A program made the translations under genes and the position numbers. 64,000 nt of DNA from Termitomyces sp. T153 (lineage: Eukaryota; Basidiomycota; Agaricomycetes; Agaricales; Lyophyllaceae). Below are positions 45,641-56,197 of this stretch, piece after piece. The stretch is taken from positions 43,370-107,369 of the forward strand of contig JACKQL020000139.1 in assembly GCA_018296165.2 (NCBI GenBank), in the 5' to 3' direction. How positions within the stretch are numbered: the stretch's first letter is position 1; every line of letters begins with the position of its first letter. The notes under the pieces were generated by a model, which did no database searches, was not told the origin of the DNA, and worked only from the letters and a program-made list of their open reading frames with translations.

Positions 45641-47360
45641 CAGGGGTGAATTTCTGATTTGTTGGAGGATTCCTTCTTCATTTAAAATCAGTACGGCATG
45701 TAGATATTTGGGGGGGATTACCGCTCAATGGTTAAATGCATTCCATTCGGCTTCAAATGACTTTTTTGGGTACACGTTGGATCTTCAAGTGAGGGCGTTG
45801 GGCTTCGTGCCAAGTTGCCCAGGGCGGTAGTGGATGGTGAAGTCATACTCTGAGAGGGTTTCAGACCATCAGGCTTGGTGGCGGCTGAGCTGTTTCATGG
45901 TCATGAAGTATTGCAGGTTGTTGTGGTCAGAGTATACTTGGATGCGGTGCAGGAACCCCTTAAGGTAGGCCCACCACTGATGGAAGGCTTCAACGATTGT
46001 GAGTTCTTTGTCGTAGATGTCATAGTTGAGTTCTGCTGGGATCATCGATCAGGTGTAGAAGGCGATGGGATGGAGATCTTTGCTCCCCAGGTCCAACTGG
46101 GAGAGTATTCTGGTGATAGCATAGTCGGAGGCATCGCACTCGGGCACAATTGGCAGGGAGGGGTTGAAATGGCAGAGGACCAGAGTGGAGGTGAAGGCCC
46201 TCTTCAGGAGGAGGAATACACTCTGGCACTTGCTGTCCCAATCCCAAGGGGTAACCTTCCGCATGAGTCAGTTGAGGGGTTTGGTGATCCCAGAGTAGTT
46301 GTTGATGAAACAGCGATAAAAGTTAGCAAACCCCAGGAATGACTGTACCTCCTTGATGTTCCGCAGCAGGGGCCAGTTGAGTACTGCGTTGACCTTGGCG
46401 GGGTCCATGCACATGCCGTTGGGGGTGACAACAACTCCGAGATATTCAACCTCCATCGTGTGGAAGGAGCATTTCTCAGGTTTGGCATGAAGGTGGTACT
46501 CTTGGAGTTGTTCTAAAACGCGGCGGACGTGCTCCGGATGTTCCATCAACAAATTCAAGTAGATCAGGATGTCATCCAGGTATACAATAGTAAAAACGTC
46601 ATTCATGTCGTGGAAGATGTTGTTCATGAAGTACTGGAAAGTGGTGGGGGAGTTAGTCATTCCAAAGGGCATTACGAGGTACTCAAAGAGGCCATAGCAG
46701 GTGCGAAAGGTGGTCTTCCATTCATGTCCCAGAGCGATCCAGATGTTGTTGTAGCCAGAGCGGAGGTCTATCTTTGTGTAAATCTTGGCACTGCAGAGAC
46801 GATCAACAAGGTCTCCAATCAAGGGGAGGGGATACCGGTTCTTTTTGGTGACTTTGTTGAATCCCTGATAATCCACATAGAGTTGGAGGGACCCGTCCTT
46901 CTTCTTGGCGAACAGAACTGGAGCACCAGCAGCAGAGATCAACGGGCGTATGAAGCCCTTGCCAAGCATGTTGTCGAGGTATTCCTTCAAGGCTCAGAGC
47001 TCAACCTCGGACATGTTGTAGATCTTGCCAAACGGGGGTGAGGTACCTTCTTTGAGGTCAATCTTGTGGTTATAGGAGCGGTGTGGGGGAAGTTCTTTGG
47101 CACTCCCTTCAGAGAACATGTCAGCAAACTCATGATACTCTGGGGGAACTACTTCAGATAGGATTTGTTCCTCCGTCTTGCTCTCTGGCACGGTGGTCCC
47201 TGTGTGGAGGTGCTCCTTGGGTAGGGCTGGCATGATTTGTAACTGGAAGGCGGGGGTGCCATCTTGTAGAATGCATGCAAAGAGGATGGTGCTGATGATT
47301 CTAATGTTGAGGCTTCCAAAGTTGACAGAGTTGGACATCAGGGTAGTAGCAGTCAAGTCT
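45641..47360 (-). pseudogene. Element G reverse transcriptase and RNase H
   Basis: The linker EVVPPEYHEFADMFSEGSAKELPPHRSYNHKIDL (47040-47200) leads to RT. The open frame 46268-46990 contains [43 protein letters not shown], the intact YLDD at 46571-46582 and [15 protein letters not shown]. RNase H (45700-46267) has PECDASDYAITRILSQ, YDKELTIVEAFHQW and VYSDHNNLQYF with scattered stops. Confidence 0.9.
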
Positions 47361-47475
47361 GGAGTGGTGGCGGAGTTAGTTGGGGGTTTGAAGTGTTGCT
47401 GGTTGAGGTACCACGGGCCTTTGTATTGATTCTGAGGTATGTTGGGAGGCAGCCATCGTAATTTGATGAGGGTGA

Positions 47476-48527
47476 CTAAGGTGGAGTTGTGCTTCCTTCT
47501 CCATCAGGGTTGCCATCAGTGGTTGAGGAGCTCTGGGTCGCTCTGGAGGTGCTGGTGCCAGGATGGGAGATGTCAGAGTCCAGGATAGACTGGAGGTGGA
47601 GGGGGATGGCGGCCGCTAAACTTGCTTCGGAGCTGGGGAATTGCATGGTGAGGTCCTTCCAGTCAATGTTGGGGTTGACGTCTTGCAGCCATAGGAGTCT
47701 GAGCACGATTGGAGTTGGTGGAGGTAATTGGGTGATGAGGAGCTGGGCCTGAAACTGCAGGTCATTGTCGAGGGTGAGGGTGTTGTTGTGGTATTGAGTA
47801 ATCCTTGTCATGGTGGGGCTTCTGTCGAAGAGTTGGAGCTCGAGGGGTTTGTCGAGGTCATTGCACTGGAGGCTGAGCTGATTACTGACAAAGGTGCCAG
47901 AGGCACCGCTGTCAACAAGGACGGGGAATACCTTGGAAGAGTCATCAAGTCAGACATTGATGATGAACGACCATGTGGATCTAGAGTGGAGCTGCAGAGG
48001 AGTCTGAGGGGGGTTGATTGTGGCCTTGGAGTTCTTGGAGGAGGGTGAGACATCGAAAGGTACCAGCCTGGAGTCAGTGGGGTTGTCCTGGTTGAGGCGG
48101 AGGGTGAGGCTGGGCCAGTTGACGCAGGGGTTGGTGGAACAGAGCCATGAGAATCCTAAGACAATGGGGGCGGAGGGGTGTAATTTTGTGATAAGTAGTC
48201 GGAGTTCTTGCTGTCATCCGTTGGCGAAGATCATGGTCATTTCCAGGCAGTGTGTGATGTCTCCCGCTGGGGTGGGGTCTCCATCAAAAAGTTTGAGGGG
48301 GATTGGAGCAGGGAGGCATCGGAGGGAGTGGGGAGCGAGCACTGCCAGGGATTCATTGATGAAGTTGTTGGTGGCGCCGCTGTTGACTAGTGTGGGGATG
48401 GGGTTGGCGGTGAAGGGAAGAGTGGTATGGAGGAGGAGGTTGGTGGATGTGTGGGAGGGGAGGTGTACTGGGGGGCTGTCTGAGGCAAGTATTGTTGCAC
48501 GGAGGAGTGTGGCCAGGGCAGAGAAGA
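47476..48527 (-). pseudogene. Element G tandem retropepsin domains
   Basis: Two aspartic protease-like units occur in series. The first (48214-48527) has PIPTLVNSGATNNFINESL, the expected Asp reading Asn (AAC), then PIPLKLFDGDPTPAGDITH. The second (47476-48050) has FPVLVDSGASGTFVSNQL with an intact Asp, LELQLFD, ITQYHNNTLTLDNDLQF and PIVLRLLWLQDVNP. Either one unit processes Gag-Pol with the other structural, or they act as a covalent pair, since retropepsins need two DSG/DTG loops. Stops and a frame change lie between them. Confidence 0.8.
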
Positions 48528-49300
48528 CCAACACCTGCCCACTCCATTGAGCTCTGCCAAGCCCTGCCGCCACAGCCGACGTACCCCGAAGTTCTCTAGT
48601 AGTCAGTATATAAGCCGTCGAGTAGCTCTTCGTACTCTAGTCTTGGTCTGATTGTTTCCTTCTCATGTTTTGTGTTTTGTGTCTCATTCTCCTTACTCTC
48701 AGTCTCCCGGTCTTATCTCAGTCTCCCGGTCTTATCTCAGTCTCCTAGTCTTGTCTCGTTTCCATTTTGTTATTGTTCCCGTTATCATTTTGTATCTCCA
48801 CTTGAATCTACTCTTGTTCCATATCGACTCCATTCCATTTCATCTGACGCTGTCTTGGTGACTCCGTCCAGCCATTGGGCCCAAGTCCTCATCAACCTAA
48901 ACGACCTCACGAACTCCGCGATTACGACTACAAACCCTGACACTCTTTCACCAGTCTGAACCTCGTTCTTTGCTCGGTCCCAGACTCCATCAACTCCCAT
49001 TGATCTCCCATCAAACCCCGGCTCCGCTCTCATTGATCACACCGCCGCCTACTCCTTCGCTTCCACAAATCCCCCCATATGGTTTTCTGCCTGAACCCCG
49101 CCAAGACCTTCCGTTTCCTCACAATCTGACTTCTCCGGACCTCCCCAGATCTGTCTGGATCACATCCTACCGACTACCCGCACCAGTCATCAGTGCCCGG
49201 AACATTTTTGAGTGTTTGGTTACCAGTACAAGGAGATCACGCCCGCCTAGTAAGGACTTGCCCAGTGCAGCTGAGCCTCCGAGGTCAGCGGAACCTGACA
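48528..49300 (+). mobile_element. LTR-1 fragment inside element G (5' third missing)
   Basis: It is oriented opposite to G and sits between the gag and protease regions. It begins within the LTR at ACCAACACCTGCCC, passes the TATATAA box (about 48606) and ends GGAACCTGACA at 49300. About 350 bp of LTR start plus some G sequence are gone. It is CpG-rich and has three copies of the 19-bp leader repeat. Confidence 0.85.
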
Positions 49301-51385
49301 GTTGGTTGCTCTGGCCTGCCAGTTGGTGTTACCGGAGGCATTCCAGGGGGTCCAGGGCACTGTGTTTTTGCTGCAATCTTCCCAGTCACGTTGGTCGACC
49401 TGGGTAACGAGCGCCTTGTACCTGTCATAGGTGGTTTGCTTGGGTGTGAGGCAAAGAATGTCCTTGATTCATTGAGGCAGGGTGTGACAGAGGGCAAATC
49501 AGAGAGTGTTGTAGTTCCAGCCGGTCTCGTAGGCTTCCCATTCAAACCATACAATAAAGGTCGTGAAGCATTCATTGTTGTGCATTCGGAGGTTGAAGAG
49601 ATTTTCCTCCGCCTCCGCTATGGTGTCAAAGACGCCAAACTTACTTGAGAATTCCTGGGTGAAAGCAAGCCAATTGGAGAGCACAGGGTTGTTGGGGTCA
49701 AACCAGAGTAGCGCGGTGTAATGATTGAAGGCGATACCCTGTAAATATGACGCGGCAAAGGCCACTCATGAGCTCTCAAGTTGGAAGGTAATCGGCTTAG
49801 CTTGGAACATAGTCAGACACTGGGTTAGAAAGATTTGCCACTTCTGGGGGTCGTGGCCAGTGAAGGTTTTGGGTTTCTGAATGTCAAGCTTACCCTCCCA
49901 GGCCAGTGCATTGCGGGTATTGTCCTGTGGATTTTGAGCTTGGGGCAGGGGTCCAGCATTGTAGTAGTAATAGTAGTTGTTCCTGTTTCCGCACTGAGGA
50001 GAGAAGTTGTCCATTGCCGGGCCCCATCCCCCAGAGAGTCCACCATTGGGTGGCTCTCCACCGGGAGGTTGACCCGCATTGCCTGGGGCGGGCCCTGGGG
50101 CCCATTGAGGGAGTCCTCCGGGGGTGGGGAGTCTAAAATAATTTGCATTGGTGGGGGGGTTAGGCATCAGAGCAGGTGGAGGACAAGGATGGTTGGTAAG
50201 GAAGGATGGTCAGAGTGCCCTGGAACCTGTGGGCTGTCATGGAGGGACCAGGGCATTGGGACGGGGCGGAGGGGCATTAACATAAGGGGCGCGGAGCTCA
50301 AAGTGGGGGGGTCAGTCTCGTAGAGGTCCATTGCATGGGGCGTGCTTGTCAGTGGGGTTACCAGGCTTGTCGATGTAGGAGAGAGTCTGGTTATTGTTGT
50401 TGATGCATGGGGGTGACTGTTGGGAGCGGGGTTTGGAGATGGCGGGCTGGTCCCAGGTTTGGAAGGCGCTGGGGACGGAGTTGGCCCAGAGGCAAGTGGA
50501 GAGGGTCAAGGTATGGGCAGCTGGTTGGTTGAACAATCCCCCCACGGAGTTGAGGTTCCTCAAGATGCTGGAGGCCGTGTTGAGTTCTTCCTGCTGATGG
50601 GGAATAGAAGGCGGGGCTTCACTTCGTGTTCTGACAAGCTCCTGGCATTGCACATGGAAGGAGCGGGCAGGGTCTAGAGGGTCTTTGAAGGGGTGGAGGT
50701 TTGGGCTGGTGTGGATTTCTTTGACCAATGCGCAGAGCTTGTTCCATAAGTTATCATCAATGCCCAGGGTGCCTTGCGTAGTCTCTGGGAGGTTTCCTTG
50801 CAGATAGCACTCATGGAAGTCAAGGAGTTGATCCACCCAGACTTCTGGAGTCATGGAGGTGTTGGGGTAGCCTAGGTTGGTGAGGAGGGTGTGGGTGCAT
50901 CTTGCAAATTCCGCGGGAGAGAGGCAGAGGAAGCAGAGGACTTTGTCGCATTGTTGGGCATAGGCTTTGACCCTTTGCTGCCTGAGAGAAGGAGGAGCTT
51001 GAGCGGGGAACGGCATATGAGGGGGGGAATAATTGTCCATAGGCCCCGGAGGGGTTGGGGCTGCAGCGGGGACTGGGTATGCATAATAGTGGGCGGGGGG
51101 AAGGTAGGCGGGGTTAGGGGGTGCCGCAGAATATCCTCCAGGGTACATATGGGGATTGTTGCCATCAGTGGAGAATGCAGGAGGGTGGCACCAGCCTGGA
51201 GGTATTCCCTGGCTGATGGAGGGGGCATAGAACGCCTGGTTGAGGTCAGGAGTCCAGTGACAAGGGACATACTGATCTGTGGGGGGGCCTGGGTAGAACG
51301 GGGCGTAGGAGTTTTCTAGTACCAGTCGACCATAGACGTTGGTTAGGTAGCCGGCAGGGTTGTATGCAGAGTTATACACAGACAT
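49301..51385 (-). pseudogene. Element G gag
   Basis: The frame opens MSVYNSAYNPAGYLTNVYG at 51385 and stays open for 357 codons (Pro/Tyr-rich N-terminus). It then changes frame to MPNPPTNANYF (50167-49766) and, after one stop, the capsid-like block PKTFTGHDPQKWQIFLTQCLTMF, SYLQGIAFNHYTALLWFDP and LSNWLAFTQEFSSKFG (49499-49765). TYDRYKALVTQVDQRDWED follows until the LTR fragment at 49300. A zinc knuckle is not seen and probably fell in the deleted part. One to two frame changes and a few stops. Confidence 0.87.
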
Positions 51386-51417
51386 TGAGAACGGGGTAAG
51401 GGGGAGTCTTGATATTA

Positions 51418-52365
51418 TGTCAGATTCCGCTGATGATGGGGGCTCAGCTACACTGGCGAGTCCTTACTAGGTGGACACAATGTCCTGCACTTATAACCAA
51501 GTGTCCAGTATTGGCACAGAGGGACTTGCAAGGGGGAGCTAGGGGGCAGTCCGAGCAAGTCCAGAGTGGCTTGGGGGCATCTAAGACCAAGTATACTAGT
51601 CGTTGAACCTGGATGGGCGCCAGAACAAGTTCGTGGGCATGCAAATAGAATGTGGGGTAAGTGGAGGCTTCGCAGTTGATGGGGGTGGAGCCGGAGTTTG
51701 ATGGGAGATCACCAAGATGTGAGGGGTTCCTGGGCCGAGCAGGAGCAAGGTCCGGGATTGTTGTAGGAATGTTTGGGTCGTAGCGCATGCGCAGAGTTTG
51801 TACTGTTGTTGGAGATGAAAGGAACTTAGGAAGACAAAGGAACTATACACAGTCGAGACAAGGCGGAGACGAGGCGAGACAAGACAGAGAACAGAGATAG
51901 ATTTGAAACTAAAAATGGAGACAGTGATGAGATGAAAGACAAGACATAGGAAACCAGTAAATGCAATATCAAGACTAAAGTACTAGGGGTTCCTCTATGA
52001 CTTATATACCTACTACTGGGCAGCTCCAGAGGGCAGAGGATATGGCAGCGGGCTTGACGGAACTGCATGGAGTTGACAGTTGTTGGGTGCAATCTTGGAG
52101 CAGGCTGTGGTGACATTCTGATGGGATCAGTTGGAAAGCAGATTGTTCCGGGGTCAGGGAAAGCCTTGGGAGTCCAGGGGAATTCAGGAGATGCATCAAC
52201 TGCTGCAGAGAAGGCATCAGAGTTGATTAAGGAGCCATTGGGGTCTGCCAAGGAAGTGTCGGAGTTGTCCAAAGTGGGCGCAGAGGGTGGGTGAGGGTTG
52301 GGGAGTTTGATGGAGCATTGGGGGGGCTGGAGGTGGTGTCGGGGTCTAGGGAGTGGGTTGTGACA
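51418..52365 (-). mobile_element. Element G 5' LTR (LTR-1 variant, 948 bp)
   Basis: Its complement runs from TGTCACAACCC to GGAATCTGACA, then the leader TAATATCAAGACTCC and, 32 bases after the LTR, the gag ATG. Confidence 0.88.
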
Positions 52366-54134
52366 ACCTCCAGGCCTGTTCTCCTATTTCCAGACAACAA
52401 CTCTCCCTTCTGCATAGAGGCTGACAGCTCCGACTTTGCCACTGGGGCAGTGCTCTCACAGCAATCATCAGAGGACAGGAAGTGGCATCTGGTGGCCTTT
52501 TACTCCAAAAGCCTGAATGTGGTGGAACAGAACTACAAGATCCATGACAAGGAGATGCTGGCCATCATCCAGTCATTTGAGGAGTGGCAGCACTTCCTGA
52601 AAGGTGTGCAGCACAAGTTTGAGGTCTGGACGGATCACAAGAACCTTGAATACTTCTGGCCAGCCAAGAAGCTCAATTGTCAGCAGGCCCAATGGTTCCT
52701 CTACCTTGCCAACTTTGACTTCTCCTTGCACTACAAGCCTGGCTGGAGCATGGGGAAACCAGACACCCTGTCTCAGAGGGCAGATCACAGAATGGGGGAA
52801 GGGGATAACAGTAACATTGTGCTCCTCTGCCTCAAATTGTTTGTAATTCAAGCCATGGAGAAGCTCACTGTTGATGGAGCAGAGGCAGACATTCTCTGGA
52901 ACATATGATAGGGTAATAGGGATGGTCAACAGGAGGAGCTTGTGGCACAGGCCACTTGGACACTGAAATCAGGGCATACTATTGGTGTTAAGGCAGTCTG
53001 CACTGATAAATGGGCCCTCTGAGATGGAATCCTGACCTTCCAAGACCATATCTACATCCCCAACATTCCAGAGCTCCATTAGAGGATTGTAGAGCAACAC
53101 CACAACTCCTGCATTGTAGAGCACCCCAGGCAGTGGAAGACACTAGAGTTAGTATTGTGGAACTACTGGTGGCCCCAGATGTCCTGGTACATTGGGTCCT
53201 ACACTAGTACCTGCAATCTCTGCCTCCAGACCAAGCCCCAGTGCCAACTCCCCTATAGACAGTTACACCTGCTACTAGTGCCTATAGAATGGTGGAGCAT
53301 AGCATCTGTAGACTTCATCATAGAGCTCCCTGATGCCCATGGTTACAATGTGATCATGGTGGTGGTGGACCTGTATGGCAAGAGAGCACACTTCATTCCA
53401 ACCCACACCATCTGCTCTGCTATGGGTGCCATAAACCTGTACTGGAGGAATGTCTGGAAGCTCCATGCCCTCTCTAATGCCTATGTCTCAGATTGGGGAC
53501 TGCAATTTGTGGCAGAGTTCACCTGGGAGCTCTACCAACTGCTCAGAGTAAAGCTCCACACCACTACTGCCTACCACCCACAGTCTGAGGCCAGATGGAG
53601 CACATAAACCAGGAGCTGGAACAGTATCTCTGCCTCTTCTGCAACAAGCACCAAGATGACTGGGATGAACTCCTCCCCGATGCCAAATTCCAGTATAACA
53701 ACCATGTTCATGTGTCCACCCAGTTTCTCCCATTCTTCCTTGACACCAGATGGCACCCATGCATGGGTTTTGAATCCCAGGCCCAACCCTCAGAAAATGA
53801 GGCAGTAAACAAATTTATGAACCAGATGAAGAGGTCATAGGAGAAGGCCCAGGCTGCACTGGCAAAAGCAAAAGATGACATGGCACAATACTATGACTGT
53901 GGGAGGACCCTGGAGTGCAGATATCAGCCTGAAGATTGAGTCTACCTGGATGCCTCTGACATTATGACCACTGAACCCTCAAAAAAGCTGTCACACCGCC
54001 AATTAGAGCTGTTTACAGTGGAACAACAGGTGGGACCTCTGGCCTATTGACTCCAACTCCCACAGGGATGTGCCAGCTTTATCTGGTGTTCAATGTGGTC
54101 AAACTAACCCCAGCCCCTAAAGATCCTATCCTGG
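52366..54134 (+). pseudogene. Element F RNase H and integrase
   Basis: From 52366 the frame holds an RNase H with intact catalytic context CIEADSSDFATGAVLSQQ, YKIHDKEMLAIIQSFEEWQHF and VWTDHKNLEYF. The integrase zinc region HWVLHQYLQSLPPD is shifted. The core has SVDFIIELPDAHGYNVIMVV, AYVSDWGLQFV and TTTAYHPQS, then the same one-base loss as in A before the catalytic Glu. The C-terminal VEQQVGPLAY region follows with stops. Confidence 0.87.
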
Positions 54135-54139
54135 GGCGA

Positions 54140-54692
54140 TGTAAGGGCAACCTCTAGAGGCTGTGGCTCAGTCACACAACTGGCAGAGGGAGATCCAAAG
54201 TTTATTCAGTATCTACAAGTTTTAGAGTTCTAGCTACTCACCTGGCAGAGGGAGATCCAAAGAGAACAAGTCTAAGGATCCCCAATGCCAGTGTTTGGAA
54301 AATTTACTTTAGAGCTTCTGAAAACAACACCCAACAACAACCAAATCCAGAGTCTGATCAAAAGTGGAGATCCATTGTAAATGGCCTTGATCTCTGGACT
54401 CTCTGTGCGCAACTACATACTGATATAACCAAAAGATAGCCCTTGGTCAGAAGTACCTATGGTCTGAAGATGGGAGGCCTACAATGAGTGGTAGGCCCAG
54501 AATACATGAAACAATCCAGGGGTCTGGTAAGAGGCCATGTAGAAGGGGCAACACTTGTCAGAATTATGGACAGAGAACTGGTGCAGCCTGATGGTTAAAA
54601 CTGGAGCCAGCAGATAGGGAAGTGAAAGGAGAATAAAGGAGAACCATAAAGAGGGAGAACAGAGCAAAGGGGGACTGGGACATCCCCTGACA
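54140..54692 (-). mobile_element. Solo LTR, LTR-2-related, in the tail of element F
   Basis: A 553-bp insertion whose complement starts TGTCAGGGGATGTCC and ends TTGCCCTTACA. Flanks are GGCGA (54135-54139) and GGCAA (54693-54697), a 5-bp duplication with one CpG transition. It shares both ends with LTR-2 (GATCCTTAGACTTGTTCTC, CTTTGGAT) but has a longer, different centre. Confidence 0.85.
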
Positions 54693-55379
54693 GGCAACAT
54701 CCACCATCTCTGCTGCCCTCAGTGGTGGTCAACAACAATGAAGAGTACAAAGTGGAAGAAATCCTGGACAGCTGTTTATTCTGGAGATGACTACAGTACA
54801 AGGTGAAGTGGAAAGGCTATGGAATTGAGGATATTTCCTGGGAGCCATGGGAGAATGTACATGCCCCCAGACTTGTTAAGGAGTTCCACCAGAGACACTC
54901 AGATGTGCCATGTGCCATATGAGGAATCTACCCTATCTCACCAGTGGACCAAGCAATCAGAGACTTCTTCTACCCCACATGTCAAGATGCTGCATGCTAG
55001 AGGGGGGGTGATGTCAGGGAACTTCCTTTTCCAACCTCCATGACTGGTTCCAGCACCTCTGCAGCTTGTTTGACATCTCCAGGGCTCTTTCCAGAACCCC
55101 AGAGATCTCTGGAGAACTCTGGAGTTCTCTATATTACCTCCACAACCATTGCCCTAGGGTTATAAGTAACTCTGGTCACCTGTACAGTAGTTCCCATGCC
55201 TTTGCTGCCCACTGATGCACTGTGCCAAGCAGTGGGGATCCTTAGACTTGTTCTCTTCAGATTCCCCTCTGCTAGGTGATTAGTTACTGATTTGTATCAT
55301 CATCTACTCTGCTAATATACTTTGGATTCCCCTCTGCTAGCCACATAACTCTGATCCACTGCCCCAGAGGTCACCCTTA
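54693..55379 (+). pseudogene. Element F chromodomain with first 3' LTR
   Basis: EYKVEEILDSCLFWR, YKVKWKGYGIEDISWEPWENVHAP and LVKEFHQRHSD form a chromodomain with stops. The tract AGAGGGGGGGTGA then leads into an LTR-2 (55012-about 55379). That LTR lacks its last bases and joins a second copy of the integrase end. Confidence 0.8.
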
Positions 55380-56197
55380 AAATTAGGGCTGTTCACAGTG
55401 GAACAACAGGTGGGACCCCTGGCCTATTGACTCTGACTCCCTGCAGGGATGTGCTAGCTTCATCCAGTGTTCAATGTGGTCAAACTAACCCCAGCCCCTG
55501 AAGATCCTATCCTGGGGCAATGTCCACCACCTCCACTGCCCCCCATGGTGATCAATGACAATGAGGAGTATAAAGTGGAGGAAATCCTGGATAGCTGTTT
55601 ATTCTGGAGATGACTACAATACAAGGTGAAGTGGAAAGGCTATGGAATCAAGGATATCTCCTGGGAGCCATGGGAGAACATACATGCTCCTGGACTTGTT
55701 AAGGAGTTCCACCAGAGACATACAGATGCCCTGCACACCATATGAGGAATCTACCCTATCTCACCAGTGGACCAAGCAATCAGGGACTTCTTCTACCCCA
55801 CACATCAAGATGCCACATGCTAGAGGGGGAGTGATGTCAGGGGACTTCCATTTCCAACCTTCATGACTGGTTCTAGCACCTCCACAGCTTGTTTGACATC
55901 TCCAGGGCTCTTCTTTCCAGAACCCCAGAGATCTCCGGAGTTCTCCATATTACCTCAGCAACCATTGCCCTAGGGTTATGAGTAACTCCAGTCACCTGTA
56001 CAGTAGTTGCCACACCTCCACTGCCTGCTGATGCACCACACCAAGCAGCAGAGATCCTTAGACTTGTTCTCTTCAGATTTTCCTCTGCTAGGTGATTAGT
56101 TACTGATTTGTATCATCATCTACTCTGCTAATATACTTTGGATTCCCCTCTGCTAGCTGCATGACTCTGATCTGCTGCCCCAGAGGTTGCCCTTATA
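55380..56197 (+). repeat. Tandem duplication of integrase end, chromodomain and LTR of element F
   Basis: Bases 55380-55834 repeat the integrase tail and chromodomain (VEEILDSCLFWR, YKVKWKGYGIKDISWEPWENIHAPGLV). They are followed by the terminal LTR 55835-56197, which ends next to the CTGCT duplication. The unit is about 0.82 kb and lacks the solo LTR present in the first copy. Confidence 0.85.

Larger units (their letters stand above)
43578..52365 (-). mobile_element. Element G: LTR-1 chromovirus nested in F, 3' end deleted
   Basis: Its 5' LTR lies at 51418-52365 and it reads leftward: gag, two protease domains, RT, RNase H, integrase, chromodomain and part of the 3' internal region. The left end at 43578 cuts into the antisense gene. 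The rest of the 3' internal region, the 3' LTR and about 490 bp of F are missing, pointing to one deletion across the junction. CpG is better kept than in F. Confidence 0.88.
40403..56197 (+). mobile_element. Element F: LTR-2 chromovirus, split by element G
   Basis: The 5' LTR is 40403-40752 and the terminal LTR 55835-56197, with CTGCT on both sides (40398-40402, 56198-56202). Gag, protease and the RT start precede G. RNase H, integrase and chromodomain follow it. About 490 bp of RT (the equivalent of 37112-37600 in A) is missing at the G junction. The 3' end is tandemly duplicated. Confidence 0.9.
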
